Of a stretch of 64,000 nt of DNA, positions 11,001 through 24,299 are shown piece by piece. The position numbers and the translations under genes are program-made. Under the pieces are notes generated by a model, which worked only from the letters and a program-made list of their open reading frames with translations, did no database searches and was not told where the DNA came from. Each line of letters starts with the position of its first letter. Position 1 is the stretch's first letter. Source of the stretch: Cavia porcellus (taxonomy: Eukaryota; Chordata; Mammalia; Rodentia; Caviidae); the NCBI RefSeq assembly GCF_034190915.1, contig NW_026947695.1:1-64000 (forward strand). Reading direction: 5' to 3'.

Positions 11001-14000
11001 CACATTGTATGGGTGTGTGTTACATTACATTCACTAGTAGGAGTGAGAAAAACATCACGGGGTGGTGCACATTGTATGGGTGTGTGTTACATTACATTCA
11101 CTAGTAGGAGTGAGAAAAACATCACGGGGTGGTGCGCATTGTATGGGTGTGTGTTACATTACATTCAATAGTAGGAGTGAGAAAAACATCACGGGGTGGT
11201 GCGCATTGTATGGGTGTGTGTTACATTACATTCACTAGTAGGAGTGAGCAAAACATCACGGGGTGGTGCGCATTGTATGGCTGTGTGTTACATTACATTC
11301 ACTAGCAGGAGTGAGAAAAACATCACGCGGTGGTGCGCATTGTATGGGTGTGTGTTACATTACATTCACTAGCAGGAGTGAGAAAAACATCATGGGGTGG
11401 TGCGCATTGTATGGGTGTGTGTTACATTACATTCACTAGCAGGAGTGAGAAAAACATCACGGATGGTGCGCTTGTATGCATGTGTGTTACATTAGATTCA
11501 CTAGCAGGAGTGAGAAAAACATCACGGGGTGGTGCGCATTGTATGGGTGTGTGTTACATTACATTCACTAATAGGAGTGAGCAAAACATCACGGGGTGGT
11601 GCACATTGTATGGGTGTGTGTTACATTAGATTCACTAGTAAGAGTGAGAAAAACATCACGGGGTGGTGCGCATTGTATGGGTGTGTGTTACATTAGATTC
11701 ACTAGTAGGAGTGAGATATACATCACGGGGTGGTGCGCATTGTATGGGTGTGTGTTACATTACATTCACTAGCAGGAGTGAGAAAAACATCACGCGGTGG
11801 TGCGCATTGTATGGGTGTGTGTTACATTAGATTCACTGGCAGGAGCGAGAAAAATATCACGGTGTGGTGCGCATTGTATGGGTGTGTGTTACATTAGATT
11901 CACTAGCAGGAGTGAGAAAAACATCACGGGGTGGTGCGCATTGTATGGGTGTGTGTTACATTACATTCACTAGTAGTAGTGAGAAAAACATCACGGGGTG
12001 GTGCGCATTGTATGGGTGTGTGTTACATTACATTCACTACTAGGAGTGAGAAAAACATCACGGGGTGGTGCGCATTGTATGGGTGTGTGTTACATTACAT
12101 TCACTAGTAGGAGTGAGAAAAACATCACGGGGTGGTGCGCATTGTATGGGTGTGTGTTACATTACATTCACTAGTAGGAGTGAGAAGAACATCACGGGGT
12201 GGTGCGCATTGTATGGGTGTGTGTTACATTACATTCACTAGTAGGAGTGAGAAAAACATCACGGGGTGGTGCGCATTGTATGTGTGTGTGTTACATTACA
12301 TTCACTAGTAGGAGTGAGCAAAACATCACGGGGTGGTGCGCATTGTATGTGTGTGTGTTACATTACATTCACTAGTAGGAGTGAGCAAAACATCACGGGT
12401 GGTGCGCATTGTATGGGTGTGTGTTACATTAGATTCACTAGTAGGAGTGAGAAAAACATCACGGCGTGGTGCGCATTGAATGGGTGTGTGTTACATTAGA
12501 TTCACTAGCAGGAGTGAGAAAATCATCACGGGGTGGTGCGCATTGTATGGGTGTGTGTTACATTACATTCACTAGCAGGAGTGAGAAAAACATCACGGGG
12601 TGGTGCGCATTGTATGGGGTGTGTGTTACATTACATTCACTAGCAGGAGTGAGAAAAACATCACGGGGTGGTGCGCATTGTATGGGTGTGTGTTACATTA
12701 CATTCACTAGCAGGAGTGAGAAAAACATCACGGGGTGGTGCGCACTGTATGGGTGTGTGTTACATTACATTCACTAGCAGGAGTGAGAAAAACATCACGG
12801 GGTGGTGCGCATTGTATGGGTGTGTGTTACATTAGATTCACTAGCAGGAGTGAGAAAAACATCACGGGGTGGTGCGCATTGTATGGGTGTGTGTTACATT
12901 AGATTCAAAAGCAGGAGTGAGAAAAACATCACGGGGTGGTGCGCATTGTATGGGTGTGTGTTACATTAGATTCACTAGCAGGAGTGAGAAAAACATCACG
13001 GGGTGGTGCGCATTGTATGGGTGTGTGTTAATTTAGATTCACTACTAGGAGTGAGAAAAACATCACGGGGTGGTGCGCATTGTATGGGTGTGTGTTACAT
13101 TACATTCACTAGTAGGAGTGAGAAAAACATCTCGGGGTGGTGCGCATTGTAATCGTGTGTGTTACATTAGATTCACTAGTAGGAGTGAGAAAAACATCCG
13201 GGGTGGTGCGCATTGTATGGGTGTGTGTTACATTACATTCACTAGTAGGAGTGAGAAAATCATCACAGGGTGGTGCACATTGTATGGGTGTGTGTTCCAT
13301 TAGATTCACTAGTAGGAGTGAGAAAAACATCACGGGGTGCTGCGCATTGTATGGGTGTGTGTTACATTACATTCTCTAGTAGGAGTGAGAAAAACATCAC
13401 GGGGCGGTGCGCATTGTATGGGTGTGTGTTACATTACATTCACTAGCAGGAGTGAGAAAAACATCTCGGGGTGGTGCGCATTGTATGGGTGTGAGTTACA
13501 TTAGATTCAATAGTAGAAGTGAGAAAAACATCACGGGGTGGTGCGCATTGTATGGGTGTGTGTTACATTACCTTCACAAGTAGGAGTGAGAAAAACATAA
13601 CAGGGTGGTGCGCATTGTATGGGTGTGTGTTACATTACATTCACTAGTAGGAGTGAGAAAAACATCACGGGGTGGTGCGCATTGTATGGGTGTGTGTTAC
13701 ATTACATTCACTAGTAGGAGTGAGAAAAACATCACGGGGTGGTGCGCATTGTATGGGTGTGTGTTACATTACATTCACTAGTAGGAGTGAGAAAACCATC
13801 ACGGGGTGGTGCGCATTGTATGGGTGTGTGTTACATTACATTCACTAGTAGGAGTGAGAAAAACATCACGGGGTGGTGCGCATTGTATGGGTGTGTGTTA
13901 CATAACATTCACTGGCAGGAGTGAGAAAAACATCACGGGGTGGTGAGCATTGTATGGGTTTGTGTTACATTACATTCACAGGTAGGAGTGAGAAAAACAT

Positions 14001-15399
14001 CACGTGGTGGTGCGCATTGTATGGGTGTGTGTTACATTACATTCACTCGTAGGAGTGAGAAAAACATCACGGGGTGGTGCGCATTGTATGGGTGTGTGTT
14101 ACATTACATTCACTAGTAGGAGTGAGAAAAACATCGGGGTGGTGCGCATTGTATGGGTGTGTGTTACATTAGATTCACTAGTAGGAGTGAGAAAAACATC
14201 ACGGGGTGGTGCACATTGTATGGGTGTGTGTTACATTACATTCACTAGCAGGAGTGAGAAAAACATCACGGAGTGGTGCACATTGTATGGGTGTGTGTTA
14301 CATTACATTCACTAGTAGGAGTGAGAAAAACATCACGGGGTGGTGCGCATTGTAAGGGTGTGTGTTACATTACATTCAATAGTAGGAGTGAGAAAAACAT
14401 CACGGGGTGGTGCGCATTGTATGGGTGTGTGTTACATTACATTCACTAGTATGAGTGAGCAAAACATCACGGGGTGGTGCGCATTGTATGGGTGTGTGTT
14501 ACATTAGATTCACTAGTAGGAATGAGAAAACATCACGGGGTGGTGCGCATTGTACGGGTGTGTGTTACATTAGATTCACTAGTAGGAGTGTGAAAAACAT
14601 CTCTGGGTGGTGCGCATTGTATGGGTGTGTGTTACATTAGATTCACTAGTAGGAGTGAGAAAAACATCACGGGGTGGTGCGCATTGTACGGGTGTGTGTT
14701 ACATTACATTCACTAGCAGGAGTGAGAAAAACATCACGCGGTGGTGCGCATTGTATGGGTGTGTGTTACATTACATTCACTAGCAGGAGTGAGAAAAACA
14801 TCACGGGGTGGTGCGCATTGTATGGGTGTGTGTTACATTACATTCACTAATAGGAGTGAGCAAAACATCACGGGGTGGTGCACATTGTATGGGTGTGTGT
14901 TACATTAGATTCACTAGTAGGAATGAGAAAAACATCACGGGGTGGTGCGCATTGTATGGGTGTGTGTTACATTACATTCACTAGTAGGAGTGAGATATAC
15001 ATCACGGGGTGGTGCACATTGTATGGGTGTGTGTTACATTACATTCACTAGCAGGAGTGAGAAAAACATCACGCGGTGGTGCGCATTGTATGGGTGTGTG
15101 TTACATTAGATTCACTAGTAGGAGCGAGAAAAACATCACGGGGTGGTGCGCATTGTATGGGTGTGTGTTACATTACATTCACTAGCAGGAGTGAGAAAAA
15201 CATCACGCGGTGGTGCGCATTGTATGGGTGTGTGTTACATTAGATTCACTGGCAGGAGCGAGAAAAACATCACGGGGTGGTGCGCATTGTATGGGTGTGT
15301 GTTACATTAGATTCACTAGTAGGAGTGAGAAAAACATCACGGGGTGGTGCGCATTGTATGGGTGTGTGTTACATTACATTCACTAGTAGGAGTGAGAAG
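8057..15399 (+). repeat. 7.34-kb tandem segmental duplication, copy 2
   Basis: Second copy of 713-8056. The differences I noticed are substitutions at 9749, 9851 and 10570, a one-base loss near 12,398, a one-base gain near 12,617 and a one-base loss near 13,198. The match stops at about 15,399, right after the GAAGAAC monomer that also marks the end of copy 1. Near-identity with a clean tandem arrangement implies a very recent unequal exchange, or an assembly duplication. Confidence 0.85.
13080..15150 (+). repeat. Block copied at ~18.3-20.4 kb (offset 5.2 kb)
   Basis: Marker order from the TAATCG unit (13150) through the CTCGTAGG, CATCGGGG, CACGGAGTGG and GTATGAGTGAGC units is shared with about 18,300-20,370 at an offset of about 5217 bp. 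The offset grows by about two monomers near the right end, where the distal copy carries the CACGGATGG unit that is missing here. This links the right half of the second 7.34-kb copy with the next region. Confidence 0.68.
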
Positions 15400-15744
15400 A
15401 ACATCACGGGGTGGTGCGCATTGTATGGGTGTGTGTTACATTACATTCACTAGTAGGAGTGAGAAAAACATCACGGGGTGGTGCGCATTGTATGGGTGTG
15501 TGTTACATTACATTCACTAGTAGGAGTGAGCAAAACATCACGGGGTGGTGCGCATTGTATGTGTGTGTGTTACATTACATTCACTAGTAGGAGTGAGCAA
15601 AACATCACGGGGTGGTGCGCATTGTATGGGTGTGTGTTACATTAGATTCACTAGTAGGAGTGAGAAAAACATCACGGCGTGGTGCGCATTGAATGGGTGT
15701 GTGTTACATTAGATTCACTAGCAGGAGTGAGAAAATCATCACGG

Positions 15745-17420
15745 GGTGGTGCGCATTGTATGTGTGTGTGTTACATTACATTCACTAGTAGGAGTGAGCA
15801 AAACATCACGGGGTGGTGCACATTGTATGGGTGTGTGTTACATTAGATTCACTAGTAGGAGTGAGAAAAACATCACGGCGTGGTGCGCATTGAATGGGTG
15901 TGTGTTACATTAGATTCACTAGCAGGAGTGAGAAAAACATCACGGGGTGGTGCGCATTGTATGGGTGTGTGTTACATTACATTCACTAGCAGGAGTGAGA
16001 AAAACATCACGGGGTGGTGCGCATTGTATGGGTGTGTGTTACATTCACTAGCAGGAGTGAGAAAAACATCACGGGGTGGTGCGCATTGTATGGGTGTGTG
16101 TTACATTACATTCACTAGCAGGAGTGAGAAAAACATCACGGGGTGGTGCGCACTGTATGGGTGTGTGTTACATTACATTCACTAGCAGGAGTGAGAAAAA
16201 CATCACGGGGTGGTGCGCATTGTATGGGTGTGTGTTACATTAGATTCACTTGCAGGAGTGAGAAAAACATCACGTGATGGTGCGCATTGTATGCGTGTGT
16301 GTTACTTTAGATTCACTAGCAGAGTGAGAAAAACATCACGGGGTGGTGCGCATTGTATGCGTGTGTGTTACATTAGATTCACTAGCAGGAGTGAGAAAAA
16401 CATCGTGGGGTGGTGCGCATTGTATGGGTGTGTGTTACATTAGATTCACTAGCAGGAGTGAGAAAAACATCACGGGGTGGTGCGCATTGTATGGGTGTGT
16501 GTTACATTAGATTCACTAGCAGGAGTGAGAAAAACATCATGGGGTGGTGCGCATTGTATGGGTGTGTGTTACATTAGATTCACTAGCAGGAGTGAGAAAA
16601 ACATCACGGGGTGGTGCGCATTGTATGGGTGTGTGTTACATTACATTCACTAGTAGGAGTGAGAAAAACATCTCGGGGTGGTGCGCATTGTAATCGTGTG
16701 TGTTACATTAGATTCACTAGTAGGAGTGAGAAAAACATCACGGGGTGGTGCGCATTGTATGGGTGTGTGTTACATTACATTCACTAGTAGGAGTGAGAAA
16801 ATCATCACAGGGTGGTGCACATTGTATGGGTGTGTGTTCCATTAGATTCACTAGTAGGAGTGAGAAAAACATCACGGGGTGCTGCGCATTGTATGGGTGT
16901 GTGTTGCATTACATTCTCTAGTAGGAGTGAGAAAAACATCACGGGGCGGTGCGCATTGTATGGGTGTGTGTTACATTACATTCACTAGCAGGAGTGAGAA
17001 AAACATCTCGGGGTGGTGCGCATTGTATGGGTGTGTGTTACATTAGATTCAATAGTAGGAGTGAGAAAAACATCACGGGGTGGTGCGCATTGTATGGGTG
17101 TGTGTTACATTTCATTCACTAGTAGGAGTGAGAAAAACATAACAGGGTGGTGCGCATTGTATGGGTGTGTGTTACATTACATTCACTAGTAGGAGTGAGA
17201 AAAACATCACGGGGTGGTGCGCATTGTATGGGTGTGTGTTACATTACATTCACTACTAGGAGTGAGAAAAACATCACGGGGTGGTGCGCATTGTATGGGT
17301 GTGTGTTACATTACATTCACTAGTAGGAGTGAGAAAAACATCACGGGGTGGTGCGCATTGTATGGGTGTGTGTTACATTACATTCACTAGTAGGAGTGAG
17401 AAGAACATCACGGGGTGGTG
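15745..17420 (+). repeat. ~1.68-kb block copied at ~24.3-26.0 kb (offset 8.56 kb), copy 1
   Basis: This block shares with 24,300-25,980 the series CATTGAATGG, a CGCACTG unit, a TATGCGTG pair with a one-base loss (AGCAGAGTG), CATCGTGGGG, TAATCG and a CATTTCATTC unit. The offset is 8555 bp on the left and 8560 bp right of a five-base deletion near 16,041 that only this copy has. The left edge lies near 15,740. The right edge lies near 17,420, where GAAGAAC here is replaced by GAAAAAC in the other copy. Confidence 0.72.
16013..16074 (+). repeat. 62-bp short monomer (5-bp deletion)
   Basis: The usual GTTACATTACATTC reads GTTACATTC, a loss of one five-base ATTAC. The same five bases are missing from a separate monomer at 22,901-22,962. 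The local TTACA direct repeat makes replication slippage the simplest explanation. Confidence 0.85.
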
Positions 17421-20400
17421 CGCATTGTATGGGTGTGTGTTACATTACATTCACTAGTAGGAGTGAGAAAAACATCACGGGGTGGTGCGCATTGTATGTG
17501 TGTGTGTTACATTACATTCACTAGTAGGAGTGAGCAAAACATCACGGGGTGGTGCGCATTGTATGTGTGTGTGTTACACTACATTCACTAGTAGGAGTGA
17601 GCAAAACATCACGGGGTGGTGCGCACTGTATGGGTGTGTGTTACATTAGATTCACTAGTAGGAGTGAGAAAAACATCACGGCGTGGTGCGCATTGAATGG
17701 GTGTGTGTTACATTAGATTCACTAGCAGGAGTGAGAAAATCATCACGGGGTGGTGCGCATTGTATGGGTGTGTGTTACATTACATTCACTAGCAGGAGTG
17801 ACAAAAGCATCACGGGGTGGTGCGCATTGTATGGGTGTGTGTTACATTACATTCACTAGCAGGAGTGAGAAAAACATCACGGGGTGGTGCGCATTGTATG
17901 GGTGTGTGTTACATTACATTCACTAGCAGGAGTGAGAAAAACATCACGGGGTGGTGCGCACTGTATGGGTGTGTGTTACATTACATTCACTAGCAGGAGT
18001 GAGAAAAACATCACGGGGTGGTGCGCATTGTATGGGTGTGTGTTACATTAGATTCACTAGCAGGAGTGAGAAAAACATCACGGGGTGGTGCGCATTGTAT
18101 GGGTGTGTGTTACATTAGATTCACTAGCAGGAGTGAGAAAAACATCACGGGGTGGTGCGCATTGTATGGGTGTGTGTTACATTAGATTCACTAGCAGGAG
18201 TGAGAAAAACATCACGGGGTGGTGCGCATTGTATGGGTGTGTGTTACATTAGATTCACTACTAGGAGTGAGAAAAACATCACGGGGTGGTGCGCATTGTA
18301 TGGGTGTGTGTTACATTACATTCACTAGTAGGAGTGAGAAAAACATCTCGGGGTGGTGCGCATTGTAATCGTGTGTGTTACATTAGATTCACTAGTAGGA
18401 GTGAGAAAAACATCACGGGGTGGTGCGCATTGTATGGGTGTGTGTTACATTACATTCACTAGTAGGAGTGAGAAAATCATCACAGGGTGGTGCACATTGT
18501 ATGGGTGTGTGTTCCATTAGATTCACTTGTAGGAGTGAGAAAAACCTCACGGGGTGCTGCGCATTGTATGGGTGTGTGTTACATTACATTCTCTAGTAGG
18601 AGTGAGAAAAACATCACGGGGCGGTGCGCATTGTATGGGTGTGTGTTACATTACATTCACTAGCAGGAGTGAGAAAAACATCTCGGGGTGGTGCGCATTG
18701 TATGGGTGTGAGTTACATTAGATTCAATAGTAGAAGTGAGAAAAACATCACGGGGTGGTGCGCATTGTATGGGTGTGTGTTACATTACCTTCACAAGTAG
18801 GAGTGAGAAAAACATAACAGGGTGGTGCGCATTGTATGGGTGTGTGTTACATTACATTCACTAGTAGGAGTGAGAAAAACATCACGGGGTGGTGCGCATT
18901 GTATGGGTGTGTGTTACATTACATTCACTAGTAGGAGTGAGAAAAACATCACGGGGTGGTGCGCATTGTATGGGTGTGTGTTACATTACATTCACTAGTA
19001 GGAGTGAGAAAACCATCACGGGGTGGTGCGCATTGTATGGGTGTGTGTTACATTACATTCACTAGTAGGAGTGAGAAAAACATCACGGGGTGGTGCGCAT
19101 TGTATGGGTGTGTGTTACATAACATTCACTGGCAGGAGTGAGAAAAACATCACGGGGTGGTGCGCATTGTATGGGTTTGTGTTACATTACATTCACAGGT
19201 AGGAGTGAGAAAAACATCACGTGGTGGTGCGCAATGTATGGGTGTGTGTTACATTACATTCACTCGTAGGAGTGAGAAAAACATCACGGGGTGGTGCGCA
19301 TTGTATGGGTGTGTGTTACATTACATTCACTAGTAGGAGTGAGAAAAACATCGGGGTGGTGCGCATTGTATGGGTGTGTGTTACATTAGATTCACTAGTA
19401 GGAGTGAGAAAAACATCACGGGGTGGTGCACATTGTATGGGTGTGTGTTACATTACATTCACTAGCAGGAGTGAGAAAAACATCACGGAGTGGTGCACAT
19501 TGTATGGGTGTGTGTTACATTACATTCACTAGTAGGAGTGAGAAAAACATCACGGGGTGGTGCGCATTGTAAGGGTGTGTGTTACATTACATTCAATAGT
19601 AGGAGTGAGAAAAACATCACGGGGTGGTGCGCATTGTATGGGTGTGTGTTACATTACATTCACTAGTAGGAGTGAGCAAAACATCACGGGGTGGTGCGCA
19701 TTGTATGGGTGTGTGTTACATTAGATTCACTAGTAGGAATGAGAAAACATCACGGGGTGGTGCGCATTGTATGGGTGTGTGTTACATTAGATTCACTAGT
19801 AGGAGTGTGAAAAACATCTCTGGGTGGTGCGCATTGTATGGGTGTGTGTTACATTAGATTCACTAGTAGGAGTGAGAAAAACATCACGGGGTGGTGCGCA
19901 TTGTACGGGTGTGTGTTACATTACATTCACTAGCAGGAGTGAGAAAAACATCACGCGGTGGTGCGCATTGTATGGGTGTGTGTTACATTACATTCACTAG
20001 CAGGAGTGAGAAAAACATCACGGGGTGGTGCGCATTGTATGGGTGTGTGTTACATTACATTCACTAGCAGGAGTGAGAAAAACATCACGGATGGTGCGCT
20101 TGTATGCATGTGTGTTACATTAGATTCACTAGCAGGAGTGAGAAAAACATCACGGGGTGGTGCGCATTGTATGGGTGTGTGTTACACTATATTCACTAAT
20201 AGGAGTGAGCAAAACATCACGGGGTGGTGCACATTGTATGTGTGTGTGTTACATTAGATTCACTAGTAGGAGTGAGAAAAACATCACGGGGTGGTGCGCA
20301 TTGTATGGGTGTGTGTTACATTAGATTCACTAGTAGGAGTGAGATATACATCACGGGGTGGTGCGCATTGTATGGGTGTGTGTTACATTACATTCACTAG

Positions 20401-20640
20401 CAGGAGTGAGAAAAACATCACGCGGTGGTGCGCATTGTATGGGTGTGTGTTACATTAGATTCACTGGCAGGAGCGAGAAAAACATCACGGGGTGGTGCGC
20501 ATTGTATGGGTGTGTGTTACATTAGATTCACTAGCAGGAGTGAGAAAAACATCACGGGGTGGTGCGCATTGTATGGGTGTGTGTTACATTACATTCACTA
20601 GTAGCAGTGAGAAAAACATCACGGGGTGGTGCGCATTGTA
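17300..20640 (+). repeat. 3.34-kb duplication, copy 1
   Basis: About 50 monomers matching the next 3.34 kb at an offset of 3345 bp (3340 bp after about 22,930, where copy 2 lost five bases). Shared markers in order include GAAGAAC, CATTGAATGG, GAAAATCATC, CACTACTAGG, TAATCG, TGCTGCGC, GGGCGGTGC, GTGAGTTAC, CTCGTAGG, CATCGGGG, CACGGATGG and GATATAC. The left edge is uncertain because the flanking monomers are close to consensus. Confidence 0.78.
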
Positions 20641-23600
20641 TGGGTGTGTGTTACATTAAATTCACTAGTAGGAGTGAGAAAAACATCACGGGGTGGTGCG
20701 CATTGTATGGGTGTGTGTTACATTACATTCACTAGTAGGAGTGAGAAGAACATCACGGGGTGGTGCGCATTGTATGGGTGTGTGTTACATTACATTCACT
20801 AGTAGGAGTGAGAAAAACATCACGGGGTGGTGCGCATTGTATGTGTGTGTGTTACATTACATTCACTAGTAGGAGTGAGCAAAACATCACGGGGTGGTGC
20901 GCATTGTATGTGTGTGTGTTACATTACATTCACTAGTAGGAGTGAGCAAAACATCACGGGGTGGTGCGCATTGTATGGGTGTGTGTTACATTAGATTCAC
21001 TAGTAGGAGTGAGAAAAACATCACGGCGTGGTGCGCATTGAATGGGTGTGTGTTACATTAGATTCACTAGCAGGAGTGAGAAAATCATCACGGGGTGGTG
21101 CGCATTGTATGGGTGTGTGTTACATTACATTCACTAGCAGGAGTGAGAAAAACATCACGGGGTGGTGCGCATTGTATGGGTGTGTGTTACATTACATTCA
21201 CTAGCAGGAGTGAGAAAAACATCACGGGGTGGTGCGCATTGTATGGGTGTGTGTTACATTACATTCACTAGCAGGAGTGAGAAAAACATCACGGGGTGGT
21301 GCGCACTGTATGGGTGTGTGTTACATTACATTCACTAGCAGGAGTGAGAAAAACATCACGGGGTGGTGCGCATTGTATGGTTGTGTGTTACATTAGATTC
21401 ACTAGCAGGAGTGAGAAAAACATCACGGGGTGGTGCGCATTGTATGGGTGTGTGTTACATTAGATTCACTAGCAGGAGTGAGAAAAACATCACGGGGTGG
21501 TGCGCATTGTATGGGTGTGTGTTACATTAGATTCACTAGCAGGAGTGAGAAAAACATCACGGGGTGGTGCGCATTGTATGGGTGTGTGTTACATTAGATT
21601 CACTACTAGGAGTGAGAAAAACATCACGGGGTGGTGCGCATTGTATGGGTGTGTGTTACATTACATTCACTAGTAGGAGTGAGAAAAACATCTCGGGGTG
21701 GTGCGCATTGTAATCGTGTGTGTTACATTAGATTCACTAGTAGGAGTGAGAAAAACATCACGGGGTGGTGCGCATTGTATGGGTGTGTGTTACATTACAT
21801 TCACTAGTAGGAGTGAGAAAATCATCACAGGGTGGTGCACATTGTATGGGTGTGTGTTCCATTAGATTCACTAGTAGGAGTGAGAAAAACATCACGGGGT
21901 GCTGCGCATTGTATGGGTGTGTGTTACATTACATTCTCTAGTAGGAGTGAGAAAAACATCACGGGGCGGTGCGCATTGTATGGGTGTGTGTTACATTACA
22001 TTCACTAGCAGGAGTGAGAAAAACATCTCGGGGTGGTGCGCATTGTATGGGTGTGAGTTACATTAGATTCAATAGTAGAAGTGAGAAAAACATCACGGGG
22101 TGGTGCGCATTGTATGGTTGTGTCTTACATTACCTTCACAAGTAGGAGTGAGAAAAACATAACAGGGTGGTGCGCATTGTATGGGTGTGTGTTACATTAC
22201 ATTCACTAGTAGGAGTGAGAAAAACATCACGGGGTGGTGCGCATTGTATGGGTGTGTGTTACATTACATTCACTAGTAGGAGTGAGAAAAACATCACGGG
22301 GTGGTGCGCATTGTATGGGTGTGTGTTACATTACATTCACTAGTAGGAGTGAGAAAACCATCACGGGGTGGTGCGCATTGTATGGGTGTGTGTTACATTA
22401 CATTCACTAGTAGGAGTGAGAAAAACATCACGGGGTGGTGCGCATTGTATGGGTGTGTGTTACATAACATTCACTGGCAGGAGTGAGAAAAACATCACGG
22501 GGTGGTGCGCATTGTATGGGTTTGTGTTACATTACATTCACAGGTAGGAGTGAGAAAAACATCACGTGGTGGTGCGCATTGTATGGGTGTGTGTTACATT
22601 ACATTCACTCGTAGGAGTGAGAAAAACATCACGGGGTGGTGCGCATTGTATGGGTGTGTGTTACATTACATTCACTAGTAGGAGTGAGAAAAACATCGGG
22701 GTGGTGCGCATTGTATGGGTGTGTGTTACATTAGATTCACTAGTAGGAGTGAGAAAAACATCACGGGGTGGTGCACATTGTATGGGTGTGTGTTACATTA
22801 CATTCACTAGCAGGAGTGAGAAAAACATCACGGAGTGGTGCACATTGTATGGGTGTGTGTTACATTACATTCACTAGTAGGAGTGAGAAAAACATCACGG
22901 GGTGGTGCGCATTGTAAGGGTGTGTGTTACATTCAATAGTAGGAGTGAGAAAAACATCACGGGGTGGTGCGCATTGTATGGGTGTGTGTTACATTACATT
23001 CACTAGTAGGAGTGAGCAAAACATCACGGGGTGGTGCGCATTGTATGGGTGTGTGTTACATTAGATTCACTAGTAGGAATGAGAAAACATCACGGGGTGG
23101 TGCGCATTGTATGGGTGTGTGTTACATTAGATTCACTAGTAGGAGTGTGAAAAACATCTCTGGGTGGTGCGCATTGTATGGGTGTGTGTTACATTAGATT
23201 CACTAGTAGGAGTGAGAAAAACATCAAGGGGTGGTGCGCATTGTACGGGTGTGTGTTACATTACATTCACTAGCAGGAGTGAGAAAAACATCACGCGGTG
23301 GTGCGCATTGTATGGGTGTGTGTTACATTACATTCACTAGCAGGAGTGAGAAAAACATCACGGGGTGGTGCGCATTGTATGGGTGTGTGTTACATTACAT
23401 TCACTAGCAGGAGTGAGAAAAACATCACGGATGGTGCGCTTGTATGCATGTGTGTTACATTAGATTCACTAGCAGGAGTGAGAAAAACATCACGGGGTGG
23501 TGCGCATTGTATGGGTGTGTGTTACATTACATTCACTAATAGGAGTGAGCAAAACATCACGGGGTGGTGCACATTGTATGGGTGTGTGTTACATTAGATT

Positions 23601-24000
23601 CACTAGTAGGAGTGAGAAAAACATCACGGGGTGGTGCGCATTGTATGGGTGTGTGTTACATTAGATTCACTAGTAGGAGTGAGATATACATCACGGGGTG
23701 GTGCGCATTGTATGGGTGTGTGTTACATTACATTCACTAGCAGGAGTGAGAAAAACATCACGCGGTGGTGCGCATTGTATGGGTGTGTGTTACATTAGAT
23801 TCACTGGCAGGAGCGAGAAAAACATCACGGGGTGGTGCGCATTGTATGGGTGTGTGTTACATTAGATTCACTAGCAGGAGTGAGAAAAACATCACGGGGT
23901 GGTGCGCATTGTATGGGTGTGTGTTACATTACATTCACTAGTAGCAGTGAGAAAAACATCACGGGGTGGTGCGCATTGTATGGGTGTGTGTTACATTACA
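20641..24000 (+). repeat. 3.34-kb duplication, copy 2
   Basis: Tandem copy of 17,300-20,640. Similarity to the start of copy 2 resumes to the right of 24,000 at an offset of 3407 bp, one monomer more, and reaches about 24,830. This shows the beginning of a third, partial round. Copy 2 alone has a five-base deletion near 22,930 and a CATCAAGGGG unit near 23,224. Confidence 0.76.
22901..22962 (+). repeat. 62-bp short monomer (5-bp deletion)
   Basis: The same ATTAC loss as at 16,013-16,074, but in a different variant background (TGTAAGGG upstream, TTCAATAG downstream). The corresponding unit in the tandem copy near 19,590 is full length, so this deletion arose after the 3.34-kb duplication. Confidence 0.85.
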
Positions 24001-24299
24001 TTCACTACTAGGAGTGAGAAAAACTTCACGGGGTGGTGCGCATTGTATGGGTGTGTGTTACATTACATTCACTAGTAGGAGTGAGAAAAACATCACGGGG
24101 TGGTGCGCATTGTATGGGTGTGTGTTACATTACATTCCCTAGTAGGAGTGAGAAGAACATCACGGGGTGGTGCGCATTGTATGGGTGTGTGTTACATTAC
24201 ATTCACTAGTAGGAGTGAGAAAAACATCACGGGGTGGTGCGCATTGTATGTGTGTGTGTTACATTACATTCACTAGTAGGAGTGAGCAAAACATCACGG

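Noticed and set aside
13109..13333. Minus-strand open reading frame of 74 codons
   Set aside because: It is the reverse complement of three to four satellite units, opened by local length changes (near 13,198) and a CCATTAG variant. There is no domain, signal or independent composition.
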